Of a stretch of DNA of 64,000 bases, positions 48,380-60,768 are shown piece after piece. The translations under genes and the position numbers were made by a program. Source of the stretch: Tomocerus qinae. Its lineage: Eukaryota > Arthropoda > Collembola > Entomobryomorpha > Tomoceridae. Within the stretch, counting starts at the first letter, position 1; every line of letters starts with the position of its first letter. Location of the stretch: NCBI GenBank assembly GCA_020055645.1, contig CM034546.1:28210001-28274000 (forward strand), written 5' to 3'. The notes under the pieces were generated by a model. It saw only the letters and a program-made list of their open reading frames with translations. It made no database searches and was not told the origin of the DNA.

Positions 48380-51300
48380 ATGACAAAAGACGAAACTACG
48401 TACTCACTACAAATCATAAATTGGAATGTGGAAGGTATCCAAAAATTAAATTACTTAACAGCCAATGAAAAATATATTTTAGCAAATGTAAGTATTGTAG
48501 GTTTATGCGAAACGTGGTCACAGAGTGTACCAAAAATACCAAGCTACCTAAATAATTTTGAGTTAATTACAAGGGAAGCTATTAAATATAATGTTAAGGG
48601 GAGAGCAAAAGGGGGAATCGCTTTGTTTTTAAACAAGGATAAAGTAAAACTGTTAAATACAATTGACATTAACGATGCATGGATAATATGTGAGATTCAA
48701 TGTCTAAAATCGAACCGAAAATACATCATAGGTACAATATACATACAAGCAGATGGCAATCACGAAGGAAAGCTAGTCGAACTAAGTAATCTATTTAATC
48801 AATCAAATATATGTAAACTATACCCTTGTATTTTAGGAGGGGACTTTAATGCAAGGATAGGGGAATTTAATAATAATATAAACTTTAACGAATTATCTAA
48901 CATAAAATTTTTACATAGAAGCTCCTGCGACAAAACATACAATAAATTCGGTTATAACCTAATCAGCTGTTTAGAGGAACATAACTTAACGGTAGCAAAT
49001 GGAAGATCTCCAAGTGACAAAATGGGTAATTATACATTTATAAACAATAATGGAAAAAGTATTATAGATTATGTAATATTAAATACCCTAGCATTAAATT
49101 ATTTTGTGGATTTTGAAGCTTTAGATATTAACGAATCATGCCATGTTCCAATTCTAGCCACGTTTGGTAAAAATGTAAAAGTATATAACAGAGGAGAGAG
49201 CAAACTAAAGTGGAGGAATGAATTTTGTGAATCCTACCAGGACAATATGAGATCACTGGCAGCTGATATAACGGACATCAAAACGTTCAAAGAAGCAATT
49301 ATCAAAGCCGGAAAATCTGCCAAAATGACGGTTTTGCAAAAGAAAATCCCTGACGTTGCATGGTTTGATACAGAATGTCGAAATAAATTTAACACGTGTA
49401 AAAAATTAAGAAAAAAGGCCGTTAACTTGGGTTGGAGCGATGAAGCGAGAAACACATACCTGCTTGCCAAAAAAGCTTATGTCAACTGCAGAAAAGCAAA
49501 ATCTAAGCTTTATTGGGATGGTCAACGAAACGCACTTAATTCTGCAACTTCACCTTTTTGGAAAGTGGTCAAACAACTCCGAAGAAAGCCAACACAAATG
49601 AACTGTATACAGAACGAGGAATGGACTAGTTATTATAAAACATTGCTTCCTGAGAAAACTGTAAATAATATTACGTTTACGGATGCTGGAAATGAAATAT
49701 TAACTTCATGTTTCAAGATTACAGAAATGCACGCGGCAATTAAAAAGTTAGCTATGAACAAAGCACCTGGGCCAGATCAAATAAGTAACGAATTTTTGAA
49801 AAACCTTCCAAATGAATGTCTACAGTCATTAATGGTTATTTTCAATGAAATTCTACAGAAGGAATCACCGCCGAAAGATTGGGGAGAATCAATCACCGTT
49901 ATGTTATATAAAAAAGGACCTATAATGAATCCAGAAAATTACCGACCAATCGCATTGTTAAATACCATACTAAAATTATTTACACAGTTGATAAATGAGC
50001 GACTTCTGACGTGGGTTACAAAAGCAAATATATTGCCAGAGGCCCAAGCCGGATTTAGAAGAGGGCGCGGTTGTGAAGACCAGATATTTACGCTTAACAG
50101 TGCCATTCAAATTGGGACTAGACATTCGGGGAAAGTTTACTCGCTTTTTATTGATTTTGCCCGTGCATTTCCGTCAATTAAGCATGACCTGCTCTGGCAT
50201 CGATTATACGACATAGGAATATCAGCAAAAATTATAAGAATCATAAAAAAGGTTTACGATGGCTCTTTTACTAGAATTAAACTCCAAGATAGCTTCTCGG
50301 ATCCAATTAACCTAACGGAAGGCCTTGCCCAAGGCGAAATACTCTCACCGCTCTTATTCAGTTTGTATATTTACGACATTGAAAAAATATTACAAGATAA
50401 GGGCTGGAGAGGTGTCCCGATCAATGCAAAGCTAATTTTACACATACTACTTTTCGCAGACGATGCCGTTTTGCTATCAAATAATAAACTCAGTCTACAG
50501 AGAAAAATAAGGCAGCTTGAGCAGTATTTCCAGCTATTGGAATTAGAAGTAAATCTTAGTAAAACTAAAGTGGTGGTCTTTAGGAGAGGTGGTCGGCTAG
50601 AAAAGAACCTCAAATTTACCTACTTAGGAAAGACCATTGAAATTGTCCGTGAATACGTGTATTTGGGAGTGCCTTTCAGCTCATCTGGAAAGTTTTCCTC
50701 GGCATTAGTACACTTCAAAAACAAGACTGCAAAAGCACAGGGAGCTGTAAGTGATCTCATATTGAGGGGTAGGATGGCAAATTTCGATTCTAAGTTAACA
50801 CTTTTCGATTCAATTGCTCGATCCTCGCTGATGTATTGTAGTCAGATATGGGCTTTAAACTACCTGGATAAAATTGAAGTTTGTCAAAGCAAATTCCTAC
50901 GTTTTGTTATGGGTGTAAAACCTACAGTACCAAACTGTGTTATCCGCCTAGAAACTACACGTGTGAAAACTAAATTTGAAGTTATAAAAAAGCTGATTCT
51001 GTTTATATTCAAGATAGTAAGCATGGAGGATGACAGGTATCCAAAAATTTGCTTGGAAGAATTGGTTAGGCTAACTAAATGGGACAAAGACGCTAGTTAC
51101 AATTGGGCACTAAAATGTAAAGGTATATTTGAGCATTATAATTGTTCGTACATTTGGGACGATCTTACCCCAGAAAATATTGCTCAAAATTACCTAAAAC
51201 TACACAAAGAAATAATAGACCTAAATAGGGAAGAGGATATTAATAAGTTAAAGGAATACCCCGAATATAGTTATTATAACAAGTTCATAAACGTACAAAC

Positions 51301-51658
51301 AAACTGTAAACCACCTACGTTAACATTACAATTAGCAAGAACTTATAATGTACTCTTAGCTCAAATCAGGCTTAATACAAACTCCATTTACTATAATAAA
51401 ACTCTGTATGATTTTAAAGATGATGAAATGTGCAAATATTGTAATATGCAAAAGCCAAATAGCCTTTTCCACTTATTCTGTGAATGTAAAATACACACTA
51501 GAGATAAGGTAGAATTTCTTTCTAATTTGAATCGAGATCAATATTATACACTATTAGATTCATACAATGCAGAAAATATTGTTAATATAATTAAGTTTCT
51601 AAAAACCGCTCTAAATAGAATTAAATTTATTACTGAATTAGAAAATGAAATTATGTAA
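48380..51658 (+). CDS. LINE ORF2: APE-type endonuclease and reverse transcriptase
   Basis: 1092 residues. The N-terminal endonuclease covers about 1-235: NWNVEGIQ, a catalytic-type LCETW, GGDFNARIG, IIDYVILN and ESCHVPI. Reverse transcriptase covers about 440-740: NKAPGPDQISNEFLK, YRPIALLNTILK, QAGFRRGRGCEDQ, LFIDFARAFPSI, LAQGEILSPLLFSLY and the catalytic LLFADDAV near residue 691. A C-terminal CCHC-like motif, CKYCN...H..C, is at about 1015-1040. These features fit an L1/R1/Jockey-superfamily element that nicks DNA and primes reverse transcription at the target. The clade needs phylogeny. No stop or frameshift is present. Confidence 0.9.
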   Translation: MTKDETTYSLQIINWNVEGIQKLNYLTANEKYILANVSIVGLCETWSQSVPKIPSYLNNFELITREAIKYNVKGRAKGGIALFLNKDKVKLLNTIDINDAWIICEIQCLKSNRKYIIGTIYIQADGNHEGKLVELSNLFNQSNICKLYPCILGGDFNARIGEFNNNINFNELSNIKFLHRSSCDKTYNKFGYNLISCLEEHNLTVANGRSPSDKMGNYTFINNNGKSIIDYVILNTLALNYFVDFEALDINESCHVPILATFGKNVKVYNRGESKLKWRNEFCESYQDNMRSLAADITDIKTFKEAIIKAGKSAKMTVLQKKIPDVAWFDTECRNKFNTCKKLRKKAVNLGWSDEARNTYLLAKKAYVNCRKAKSKLYWDGQRNALNSATSPFWKVVKQLRRKPTQMNCIQNEEWTSYYKTLLPEKTVNNITFTDAGNEILTSCFKITEMHAAIKKLAMNKAPGPDQISNEFLKNLPNECLQSLMVIFNEILQKESPPKDWGESITVMLYKKGPIMNPENYRPIALLNTILKLFTQLINERLLTWVTKANILPEAQAGFRRGRGCEDQIFTLNSAIQIGTRHSGKVYSLFIDFARAFPSIKHDLLWHRLYDIGISAKIIRIIKKVYDGSFTRIKLQDSFSDPINLTEGLAQGEILSPLLFSLYIYDIEKILQDKGWRGVPINAKLILHILLFADDAVLLSNNKLSLQRKIRQLEQYFQLLELEVNLSKTKVVVFRRGGRLEKNLKFTYLGKTIEIVREYVYLGVPFSSSGKFSSALVHFKNKTAKAQGAVSDLILRGRMANFDSKLTLFDSIARSSLMYCSQIWALNYLDKIEVCQSKFLRFVMGVKPTVPNCVIRLETTRVKTKFEVIKKLILFIFKIVSMEDDRYPKICLEELVRLTKWDKDASYNWALKCKGIFEHYNCSYIWDDLTPENIAQNYLKLHKEIIDLNREEDINKLKEYPEYSYYNKFINVQTNCKPPTLTLQLARTYNVLLAQIRLNTNSIYYNKTLYDFKDDEMCKYCNMQKPNSLFHLFCECKIHTRDKVEFLSNLNRDQYYTLLDSYNAENIVNIIKFLKTALNRIKFITELENEIM

Positions 51659-51760
51659 ATTTAAAAGTTGTTTAAATCAAATTGTCATGTTCTATGGGCC
51701 AATTGCCCGTCGAGAATATAAAAATAAAATAATCAAATCAAAAAATCAAAGTAAGTAATG

Positions 51761-52800
51761 ATTTCAATTGTATTTGTTACGTGTTTGTTGCTATACCCAA
51801 TTCAATTTCATTCAGATACCAAATACTGACTACCTAACTGAGAGAGAATCAAGTAGTACATAGCCATGTAGGTAAGATATATTATAGAATGAAACAACAA
51901 ATATAGACTACACTGTTATTCTATTTTTGAACTGGGAATTTTGGTTGCGTAAAGTTTACGCTGACTAGACTTACGGAGTAATAAAATCAAATATTATAAT
52001 AGTGTCGCAGAGGCGGACCAACGTCTCTCTACGCCCGTTGCGAGACCCCTATTACTTTACAATCGATTCCATCATTTTCTATTTAGCATTTAATAAACTT
52101 AGTTATTCATTGTACGCCTAGGTATCAAGTACATCAGCAAAAGAAAATTAATAATAATATTTTGCTTCCTACAATAATCACTATAATATTAGCTACCGTT
52201 CTTGAGTTATCGATCTAACATACTGACGAACAAAAGGACAGACAGAAAAACGTACGGAAAGACAGATCGGTCATTAATTGAAAGCAGCTCCGCCACTTAA
52301 TAAAGAAAACGAAAATATGTGTTCGGTTTTAGCTGCACATGCATATATTATTTAGTTCACAGTTGTGGCAACTGGGTATTTTCCATAAAGTCGCGAAAAT
52401 ACTACTCAAAATTTTGAACAATTTTTTATGTGTCATTTTAAAAAAAATATTTCAACTTTTCTTTCCCCTTTTCCCACTTGCACTGGAAACACACGCCCCA
52501 ATTCAACCGTCTCTAGCCACTATCAACTAGGTAGCTGAACCCTGCCCTGTCTGAAAACAATAATATTGGATGGAATAATAATAATAATCTAACTCAATTT
52601 ACATTTAAATTAATGGTGCACATGTTTACAAGGATAAATGAAGTGAAATAACTTCATAAAATACTGCACTGTGGCGTTTGTGAGTAGGCAAAATATCAGC
52701 CTTGAACCCTATTATGTTGGATAATGAAATAGTATAGCGTTGAAAAATACGCACGAAACACGTGGCTAATAAAGAAAAGCTGTATTTAAATGGATTTTAA
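51761..52800 (-). promoter_or_regulatory. Displaced distal 5' flank of PKS-C
   Basis: Sequence after the LINE continues the homology to PKS-A and PKS-B upstream regions: CCAATTCAATTTCATTCAGATACC, the shared GTTGCGTAAAGTTTACG at 51944-51960, GCCACTATCAA and GCTGAACCCTG near 52517-52542, and TTTAAATGG near 52786. A segment at 52227-52310 (GACAGATCGGTCATT) resembles, in reverse, the sequence at 62960-63050. The LINE has moved these blocks about 4.2 kb further from the PKS-C start. Confidence 0.5.
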
Positions 52801-52931
52801 TTTGTACAGGTAAAAAGAAAAACAGACGATGCTAAAAGCTTAAGCTGGAGTAAGATTTACTGTTTTGTATGCATTTAAAATTTAATGCATCAAAATTTGT
52901 TGGGTAAAGTTTTATGGGGCTTTAGAGAAAG

Positions 52932-53402
52932 TTATTTTGTCAGTAAAAAGAAGTCATTTTGTCATCAGTCCAAGGAGTAGTAAATAAAGTATCCAGGGCA
53001 GTACCAAAAAAGTACAAAAGGCAGTAGAACGAGTAACAATGACAGTTACCAAAGAAAATATTTTATTAGTCAAAATGAAATTAAATAATGATGTTAAAAT
53101 AAATATTACATTCAATATAAATACTTTATAGTAAGTCAAATTTAAAAACTCAATAAAAAAACATAAGGTAACAGTCAGCAATAAATGCCGTAATTATAAG
53201 CAGAATTCATGGTTTCACCAGAGCTTTAGATATTCAGCGGGGTCTTCCATGCCATGCCTCCTTGAAATACAATTTAGTGTCCGTAAGTACTACTGTTATT
53301 ACTCGCTCACTGCCTTTTGTGCTATTTTGGTACTGCACCGTAGACTTTATTTTACCGCTCCTTGGATTAATGACAAAATTACTTCTTTTTACTGACAACA
53401 TG
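52932..53402. mobile_element. Foldback element
   Basis: Imperfect inverted repeats of about 120 bp (52932-53050 against 53282-53402) share TTTTTACTGACAA, CTCCTTGGA and TACTGCC. About 230 bp lie between. Related arms occur at 56750-57800. Two short ORFs over the arms are not genes. The remaining sequence to 54015 shows nothing else recognisable. Confidence 0.55.
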
Positions 53403-54015
53403 ACTTTTTCTACAGCCCATGTACACCATACCAAATCAACAATAAAAAGTGAAATGAGGATACATTAAAATAAAGTGCATATGACTAAGGCCATAAATGT
53501 AACGGAAATTGTAATCATGTTCCCAATCCAGGATGGAAATTGATAAGGACTTACATATACAAGGATTTAACACTACTATAATGCCAAGTATAATATCTTA
53601 TACATTACTTGCATGGCCTTATTCCTGTTATGACATATATGCACAAGCTAGTTCGTATCTGTTTCTGTTTAGTGGAATCTGTTTATGACTGTTTCGTAGG
53701 AAGGCCTACGTAGACGTAGGAAGATCTGAAGGTGTATTATAATAATTTTAACCGTAGCTTTATGCTCTTCGGAATTACGACGTGCATTTTTATGATTCTT
53801 ACCGAAATAGTATAAGAGCAGCAAGGTAACCATCTAATAAATACATCTTTACGAAAAGCCTGTTTTCTCAATCTTCACATGCATACATGTCGCATATTAT
53901 TTCACACGAACTCGAATAAACTCTTATGATAATTTGATCAGTACCAATTACTATCGTAGTATAGTATTTAACAACATTTAAATGTCCAATGTCTTTAAAA
54001 TCCACATGCATGATT

Positions 54016-57000
54016 TTAACCTAGTATATCTTTCACTTTATTAATTGTGGACGATAATTGTGGACTATTCCCACCTTGGCCATTTGATGGTTTGTAATCT
54101 TCCCAAGTTTTTAAAACCATGTCAGAAGCTTTCTCAGCAATCATGATGGTAGGAGCGTTTGTGTTTCCATTTGTTATTACTGGCATTATCGAGGCATCGA
54201 CTACTCGTAAGCCATCAATACCAATTACTCTGCGGAACATTCAATAGAAAATTTAAAAAAACCAAAATAAAACAAAATTATAATAATATCTGTATAGTAA
54301 AAAAACCCAACTTCAATTGTGGATCAACAACTGCTTTTGGGTCGTTTTCCTTCCCCATGAGGCAAGTTCCACTGTAATGCCAAATTGTTCCAGTGAAATG
54401 TCTAGCTAGGCATTCATAATAGGCATCGCTTTTGAAAGTGCAATTTTCACAGCCAGGGAAAGGCTTAGGTACAAGTGTAGCATTATATTTTTTGTACGCG
54501 TTTGTATTCTCATATATATTGACTATGTATTTCATTCCTGAAAATATAAAAAAAGGTTCACTTTTATTAAATCAAAAAATGGTTTAAGAAAATAATGTTA
54601 TGTGGCTTGTATGATCATGTAAAGTAATAAAACGTTTTATCACACACTAGTGTTTTTGGAACAACTTTTCATTTTATTAGGAAAGCCAGTTGAAAACAGT
54701 AAAATTGTAATGTAATAGTAGTAAATGTAATATACAGTTAAAATATTTTTGTATTATAACTATGAAATAAAAAATTCCAGGTGGAATGTCGGAAATTGTT
54801 TTTATCATTTGCAGATTTATATCTTACCATGAATCATTCCCTTGATATCAAATCCCTCAGGATCACTAAAAGAGTTAGGGTCGATCAAAGGAGCAACATT
54901 AGGATCTTTACTAGCCAACTTTACGGTCCCAACACTTTTCGGTTTACATTGAATGACCCCAGCCATGTTACCATCAATCCATTTATCGCTATATTCCTGG
55001 AAATATTTGTCAAACGTTCCTGTCTCAAAATTGTACAGTCTATACATTCCAGCAACGTAAACACCACTTAAACCAGTGTAGAATTCCAAAATTTGAATGT
55101 CAGGCCAATTGGAATCACCATTTAATGGACTAGAAGTATAACCGGTAGCAAACAAAGCGTTACCAGCCGCAGGTCCTTATTTTCAATTATAAACAGTAAG
55201 ATATTATTGGTCAATGTAATGTTCTTCATAATTTTGTGTTATTTTACGTCGTTTAGAACGACTTGTTAAAAAACTAGAAAAATCTTACCCGATCGATCGC
55301 TTTCATATAAAGTCATAGAGTCGGCTGTAAAATCTCTTTCCAAAATAAATGAAATATCTGTTCCATTATTAAATGTAAATGGCAGAAATGTTGCTAAATG
55401 GTCTTGCAAATTTTTCCCTACGTTAGTGTTATTCAAAACTACTGGAATCTACCAAAATTAATTATTAATTGATTATTTAATCGGATCGTTCTTTTAACAA
55501 CAAGTGAATGTGATCCGTCCTAAAAAATAATTATAATATATTCACAGTAAGAGTAACCACCTCCAAAGCATTAAGATCTTCCGCTGGTCCAATTCCTGAC
55601 AAAAGAAGCAATTGCGGAGAATTTATTGCTCCTGCACTAGAAATTACTTCCTTGCTTGCATACGCATATTTTAATTCTGAATTGTTGTGCCGGATGTATT
55701 CTACTCCAATTACTTTTTTTGTATTGATTGGATCGAATATAAACTGCAAGGTTAACACCAGAATAAATTGCCAATCCCATCTTAATTGTAATTATTTGTC
55801 GATATATATACATAATAATCTATTTTCTAAACTAATATTATGTATGAAATAATTTCACACCTTGGTAACTTTGGAGTAGCGACTAACTACAAAGTTTGGT
55901 CTCTCAAGGATAGGTTCGATGAATGCCGAATATGTACTCCATCGAACGCCGTTTTTGGTAGTAGTATCGATTTTCATCCACGCTGCAAAAAAATTCCATG
56001 CTGATTTCATCATACATAAAAATAATTTATAAGTAAACATTAGCAATTTTAGGAATTAATCTCGTCCAATATTTAAAAAGGAGATGGATATATATTTGGA
56101 TCTATTATTCTTCATTATGGTGGTCAAAATTTAATTAAATACTAAATACATTAACTGATAATCCAAAAGTCAACTTAATGATAACAAAAAATTAATTTAA
56201 ATTTACATTATGACACTCTGGTATACGAATTTCAAGATATTTTAGTAATTTTAGTAATTTGAATTGAGGTTGCTGTATCTGGATTAAATTGACAAAAAGC
56301 ATTCTTTATTTTTCAAAATCAATTTGTTTACCATCTGTTTGATTTACACACAAATCGCGTATTGGATATTTCAATTCTTGAAGAGCCTCAAAGAATATGC
56401 CAGAAGATGGACGATACTTAACCTTATCAATATGCAAAGGACCTTCAGTTCCATGAATTTTTTCTGATTCCCAATAAATACAATTTCAAAACATTAGCAA
56501 GTTGTATGCAAAAAAAATAAATGAAAAATAATCACACTCAAGTGCAAAAACTATTTCAAATTTCACTACTTCGGGAATAATATGTCCAAAAGTATTGACA
56601 AACTACAGGTGGCTCAGGACTTACCCAACAATTTGAATAAGCTCTGTTGACTTAGCCCAAAAATACTCATTGCCAGTTCCAACGCATGTAATAGTAATGT
56701 TGAACAAATAAAATGTGGGTGCCAATTTACGAAAATATTTTTAGGCGGAAAAAAATTTTTTAATCAGCTTTTAATCGGCAGTAGACTTTTATTAGAAAGG
56801 CAGTAAAAACCAAAGCAATAGGCTGTAGAACTAATTGTAATAGCAGTACCAGAAAATTGATTTTTACATGTGCTTTAATAGAATAGATTCACTTCAAAGT
56901 TTGAACTGCAGGCCTCCAAACAAGCGTGAATACTGCTTAGGGTAACAAACTTGCCATCTAATCTGAATCTACCTTCTCTAATGAGAAAAGAATTTTATGG

Positions 57001-60000
57001 TAATGAATTCTTATCTGCTTTGGGAATGTTTTGCTTTTTCATACTGCAGTAAACTTTTTCATACTACAAAAGTTCATTTACGGGGCTGTACAAATATGAG
57101 TTAAGTTGGAAAGCAACACTGTAGGTGTAAAGGCTGATTGTTAGAATGGCACAACTAGTTTATAATTCTAGTGACTCTGATACCGAATCCTAACAGAAAA
57201 ATATTATTACCAAAAGTAAAATAAACTGGAAGGTGTTGAAAAAATAAAACCGAAGCAGAGGTGTTGCTATTACACGTTGAAAGTGACTGGTCTGTTCATT
57301 ATGAAAATCGTAACTAAAATAATAAAGTGATTTAGGTATTGATTTATTAGTTTTGCAAAAACAATAAAAGATGCCATTGTAAAGGAAAGCTACAAGTTGA
57401 CAATATTTTAACTGTGTGGGAAAATGATTCTGTTCATTTCCATGTTGCTAAAAATCTGACATGGTGTGCAAAACAATAAATCATTAAGTTAACTGAAGGA
57501 GGGATACATAAACCGAAACACATAGTCAGGCTACTAAACAAATGCTCAAAACCCGTAAATTTTGATTATACGTAACTTTCATTACTTTCCCTTAAATTCT
57601 GACATTAAATTTGCATTCAAATAATCCCAGAAGTGAGATTTGAATTAATTCTCCATTTGACAAAATAAATATCATTCCAGCGTTACTCTGCCTTAATAAT
57701 TGGTTCTACTGTCCGTCTATCGCAATTGTTTTTACTGCCTCACTTGATTAAATTACTGCCTTAAAAAACTGCTTAATAAAATTTCTTTTACTACTTAAAT
57801 AATTTTTACAGCTCTTTAAAAGTTTATTTATGAAATATAATGCAATGTATTCTTATACTTGAAGGGTTGGCGGCTAGCATTTCGTACACTGAAACTCAAC
57901 TTACACTATTGTAAGTGCATTTGTTAACTGTGTGTCCCTATTTCATAAATTATATATAACTTATACAGAGTGTGATCTTTTCATAACGTACAATAAATAA
58001 TTTCTTAAAATAGAAATACAACATTACGACACGTTACGATTTGGATAACTTCCATGGTAATCTTCCGATTTCATGAAATAAGGAAGAACGCCATCGGAAT
58101 TCCAGCTGGAATCGTTTGTTATGTTTCCCCACTCATCAAACCCAGCTGCATTTCCTCGTATATAAACCATAAAATTCAGAGAAGAAGTTCCTGTTTCACA
58201 AGAATTGCGGAATAAAAGTAACCATGTTGTATATACCTAGATTAAAAATGAATTACTCTAAATTTTTATTAAATACCTCCTAAGGTTTTCCCTCTTGTTA
58301 CAAAAAATTTCTGCAATAAAGATTTAATTTACAACGTTACAAATGTAACTATATAAACGATTAGTACAGAATCTAATCAAAGATTGCTAGACAGTCTCCT
58401 CCCTATTTAGTGGCTAATACACTATATTCTATAACATAATTGTAGACTTGAAAAAATTAACTAATCTATCCATACTAGGACCCCAGTACCAATGCTCCAA
58501 TATTCGAAACATGGCAATATTAACCCAGCCGCAGTGCAGAGTTATTATGAAAGTTCATGCTGGGTTCACTAGTTAAAATATATATGTAGTAGACTGGGAG
58601 GGATACAATGACTCTCTCAGCCTAGACTGAGAGGGATACCTTTGGTCATAATTACATTGTAATTAACAAACGGTAATAACTAGAGTGATTATACTGACAC
58701 TATCGATTAAAACTGGTCTATGTATCTTATATTTGAAATTTTATTATTTTCGGACATCCTAATCAAAAGATATGGCAATAAAAGCGAAACTTGTAAAAAT
58801 GAATTTATGCAATAATATTTCAAACCTAGGATAATTAGACTAGTTTAATCGATGGTGCTAGTATCATCTCTATAGTTATTACCGTTTGTTAATTACAATG
58901 TAATTGTGACTAAAGGTATCCCTCTCAGTCTAGGCTGAGAGAGTCATTATATCCCTCCCAGTCTACTACATGTACAACTACAATGTAGAGTTATTAATTC
59001 CACATGGTATCGGCCAAATTATATTAACATAAAATTTTGAAGAAATATAAAAATTCAGGTACCTACCGTAATAATTGATATAATTCCCCACACCGAAATA
59101 ATTTCGCCGACGGGGAACAATATCGATTTTCATCCCTAAATAGCAGCCTTTGAAACTATAATTCCCCGTATCGAAATAATTCCCCGTCCGGGGAATTACA
59201 TCGATTTTTTTGCACCAAAAATGGCGATGAAACTATTTTTCTTCGAAGTATTAATTTGATTATTGCGGTAAATATAATCTAAGTTATTTTTACAATTTAC
59301 AACCCCAGTAAAAACTTCTGTAGAACCTAATTTGATTTGATTTTTACACAGAAAAAGACCAAAAAGGCAGAAGTTAGAAATAACCTTTGACTCATATAAA
59401 TTCGCAAATATATGTGTTTCAAAGTATAGAACTTTAAAAACTTTCTTCGTTTAAGGTTGTAAAAGCAATAATCCTAAGATGACATACCAGCATCATCTCA
59501 TAGAGTTTTGAGGTAAATATGTAAAAAAAAAAGTAAAAACTTTACTCGATATATTCATATTAAAAATGTATACTGTTAATTCATATTATTCTTAATTTTT
59601 TTCCTTCTCACTCACTCTTTCAAATTTCTAAATGATTATTTCAAACTCAAATTTAATCAGGCGTTTTTTATACTATTAATGGTAGCGGACAAACCAAATC
59701 TTCTAAACATTTCAAGAAAACTATAAGATAAGTTATAATAAATCATATTTTCAGACCCTTGCAACATTTCTACACAATATTAACCCAATTTGGCGTTACC
59801 TGATTTTTCATGGCTAAGCAAGTATTTCTTTGGGGGACTGATTCGTACATCCAATCAATGCTAGGGTTTCGTACAGTAAAGAATGCTGTCAATGGTATGT
59901 ATGACACCCAGTTGGGATCACCCCCGGCTTCTAATAGTAGAACTTTGTAATTCTTTGGCGGAGCAGATAGACGATTTGCTACTACACATCCAGCCGATCC

Positions 60001-60768
60001 TCCTCCAACGACGTCATTAAGCAATTAATGTATAATATATGTACGTCTTTAACAAATTTAATAATTAATAATTACTGTACAATATCTTAAAGATACATTA
60101 TTGGCTATATATAATTTTTATGAGTAAATTAACAGCTATACAATATTTCTGTATTTTACAAAGTTTACCATTCAAATAATTCTAATTGTGAATTAACATT
60201 TGTATTGTGTCTACTACAGAATATTTGGAGCTGGTGATTGTGCTTTTCATCTTTAGATATTTTATTAATTGTGTTGCTATCGTGTCTAAGCTTTGCTGCT
60301 CTGTAGATAAAATGACATTACAGAAACAACCGAGCTATGACCTGCATATTTGTAGAAGACTTCAATTCATAATTAAAAAACTAACTACATAATGAGTATT
60401 CATATTAAATTAAAGCTTGTTCTCAAGGTAATGTAGATAGTCACTCCCCGATACTGTGTAAGCCTGTTTGCCAAAAGTTTATTCAATATTGAAATTGGAC
60501 ATGGCGTTTATTAAAATTCTGACGAAGGTCCAAATCTAAATTTTTGGCATTACGGTGGTATATAGAAAGATCAATAAATTATATAAATAAATAACTGAAA
60601 CAACCTACCGACAATGAAATCGTAAGCTTGACCATCAGGAAGGAAAATTGGGCCCACATTTTCAACGTAATCCTGTTTTTCTTGGATATCAGAGTAGAAA
60701 GCTATTAAATAGGGAATAGTCAAAACACTCAATGACAAAACAGGTCCCGGAATATTTGGAGATGCCAT
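54016..60768 (-). CDS. GMC-1: FAD-dependent glucose-methanol-choline oxidoreductase, 11 exons
   Basis: Exons: 60609-60768, 59800-60008, 58278-58311, 58038-58190, 56332-56463, 55861-55982, 55561-55743, 55289-55448, 54828-55175, 54312-54537 and 54016-54229 (TAA), about 646 residues with all phases consistent. Seen: a hydrophobic N-terminal signal-like segment ([17 protein letters not shown]), FAD-binding [16 protein letters not shown] and [18 protein letters not shown] then [40 protein letters not shown] (catalytic-His region) and [13 protein letters not shown]. Family: flavoenzymes oxidising alcohols or sugars; insect members act in cuticle, ecdysteroid and defence chemistry. One defect: the exon 2 acceptor required by frame (60010-60009) is CG, not AG; the next AG would remove two residues and break the FAD glycine motif. 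Either the gene is damaged there or the base is wrong. It lies upstream of PKS-C in the same orientation and may oxidise a PKS-released alcohol (inference). Confidence 0.85.
56750..57800. repeat. Inverted-repeat element in GMC-1 intron
   Basis: Arms at about 56770-56860 and 57690-57800 are inverted relative to each other. They share GGCAGTAAAAAC, the GCAATAG/GCGATAG variant, and AGTAGAAC/TGTAGAAC blocks. It fills the intron between GMC-1 exons 4 and 5. It resembles the family at 52932-53402 in its GGCAGTA motifs. Boundaries are approximate. Confidence 0.45.
58584..58971. mobile_element. Foldback MITE with near-perfect 100-bp arms
   Basis: Left arm from ATGTAGTAGACTGGGAGGG and right arm ending CCCTCCCAGTCTACTACAT are about 100 bp each with only a few mismatches, spaced by roughly 180 bp. 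Within each arm CTCTCAGCCTAGACTGAGAG is itself a hairpin. Immediately to its left (58559-58573) is the inverted end sequence of the 1-kb repeat family (GCTGGGTTCACTAGT). It lies in a GMC-1 intron; splice sites are not affected. Confidence 0.75.
59085..59215. repeat. Short dispersed repeat (AATTCCCCG type)
   Basis: Two similar blocks in tandem (CCGAAATAATTTCGCCGACGG and CGAAATAATTCCCCGTCC), the second including the palindrome AATTCCCCGTCCGGGGAATT. Similar sequence is seen at 3440-3500. It lies in a GMC-1 intron. Confidence 0.4.

Larger units (their letters stand above)
47586..51748 (+). mobile_element. Full-length non-LTR retrotransposon (LINE), apparently intact
   Basis: The element is bounded by a perfect 12-bp target duplication AAGTAAGTAATG (47574-47585 and 51749-51760). 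It has a short 5' leader of about 100 bp, ORF1, an 18-bp gap, ORF2, and a short A-rich 3' tail of AATCAAAT-type repeats. Both ORFs are open, so it may be recently active. The flanks outside the duplication are the two halves of the PKS-C upstream region, matching the continuous flank of PKS-B, so the insertion point is about 100 bp upstream of the PKS-C start codon, in the opposite orientation. Confidence 0.9.

Noticed and set aside
53234..53468. Small ORFs on both strands at 53.2-53.5 kb
   Set aside because: They fall on an arm of the foldback element 52932-53402 and have no independent support.
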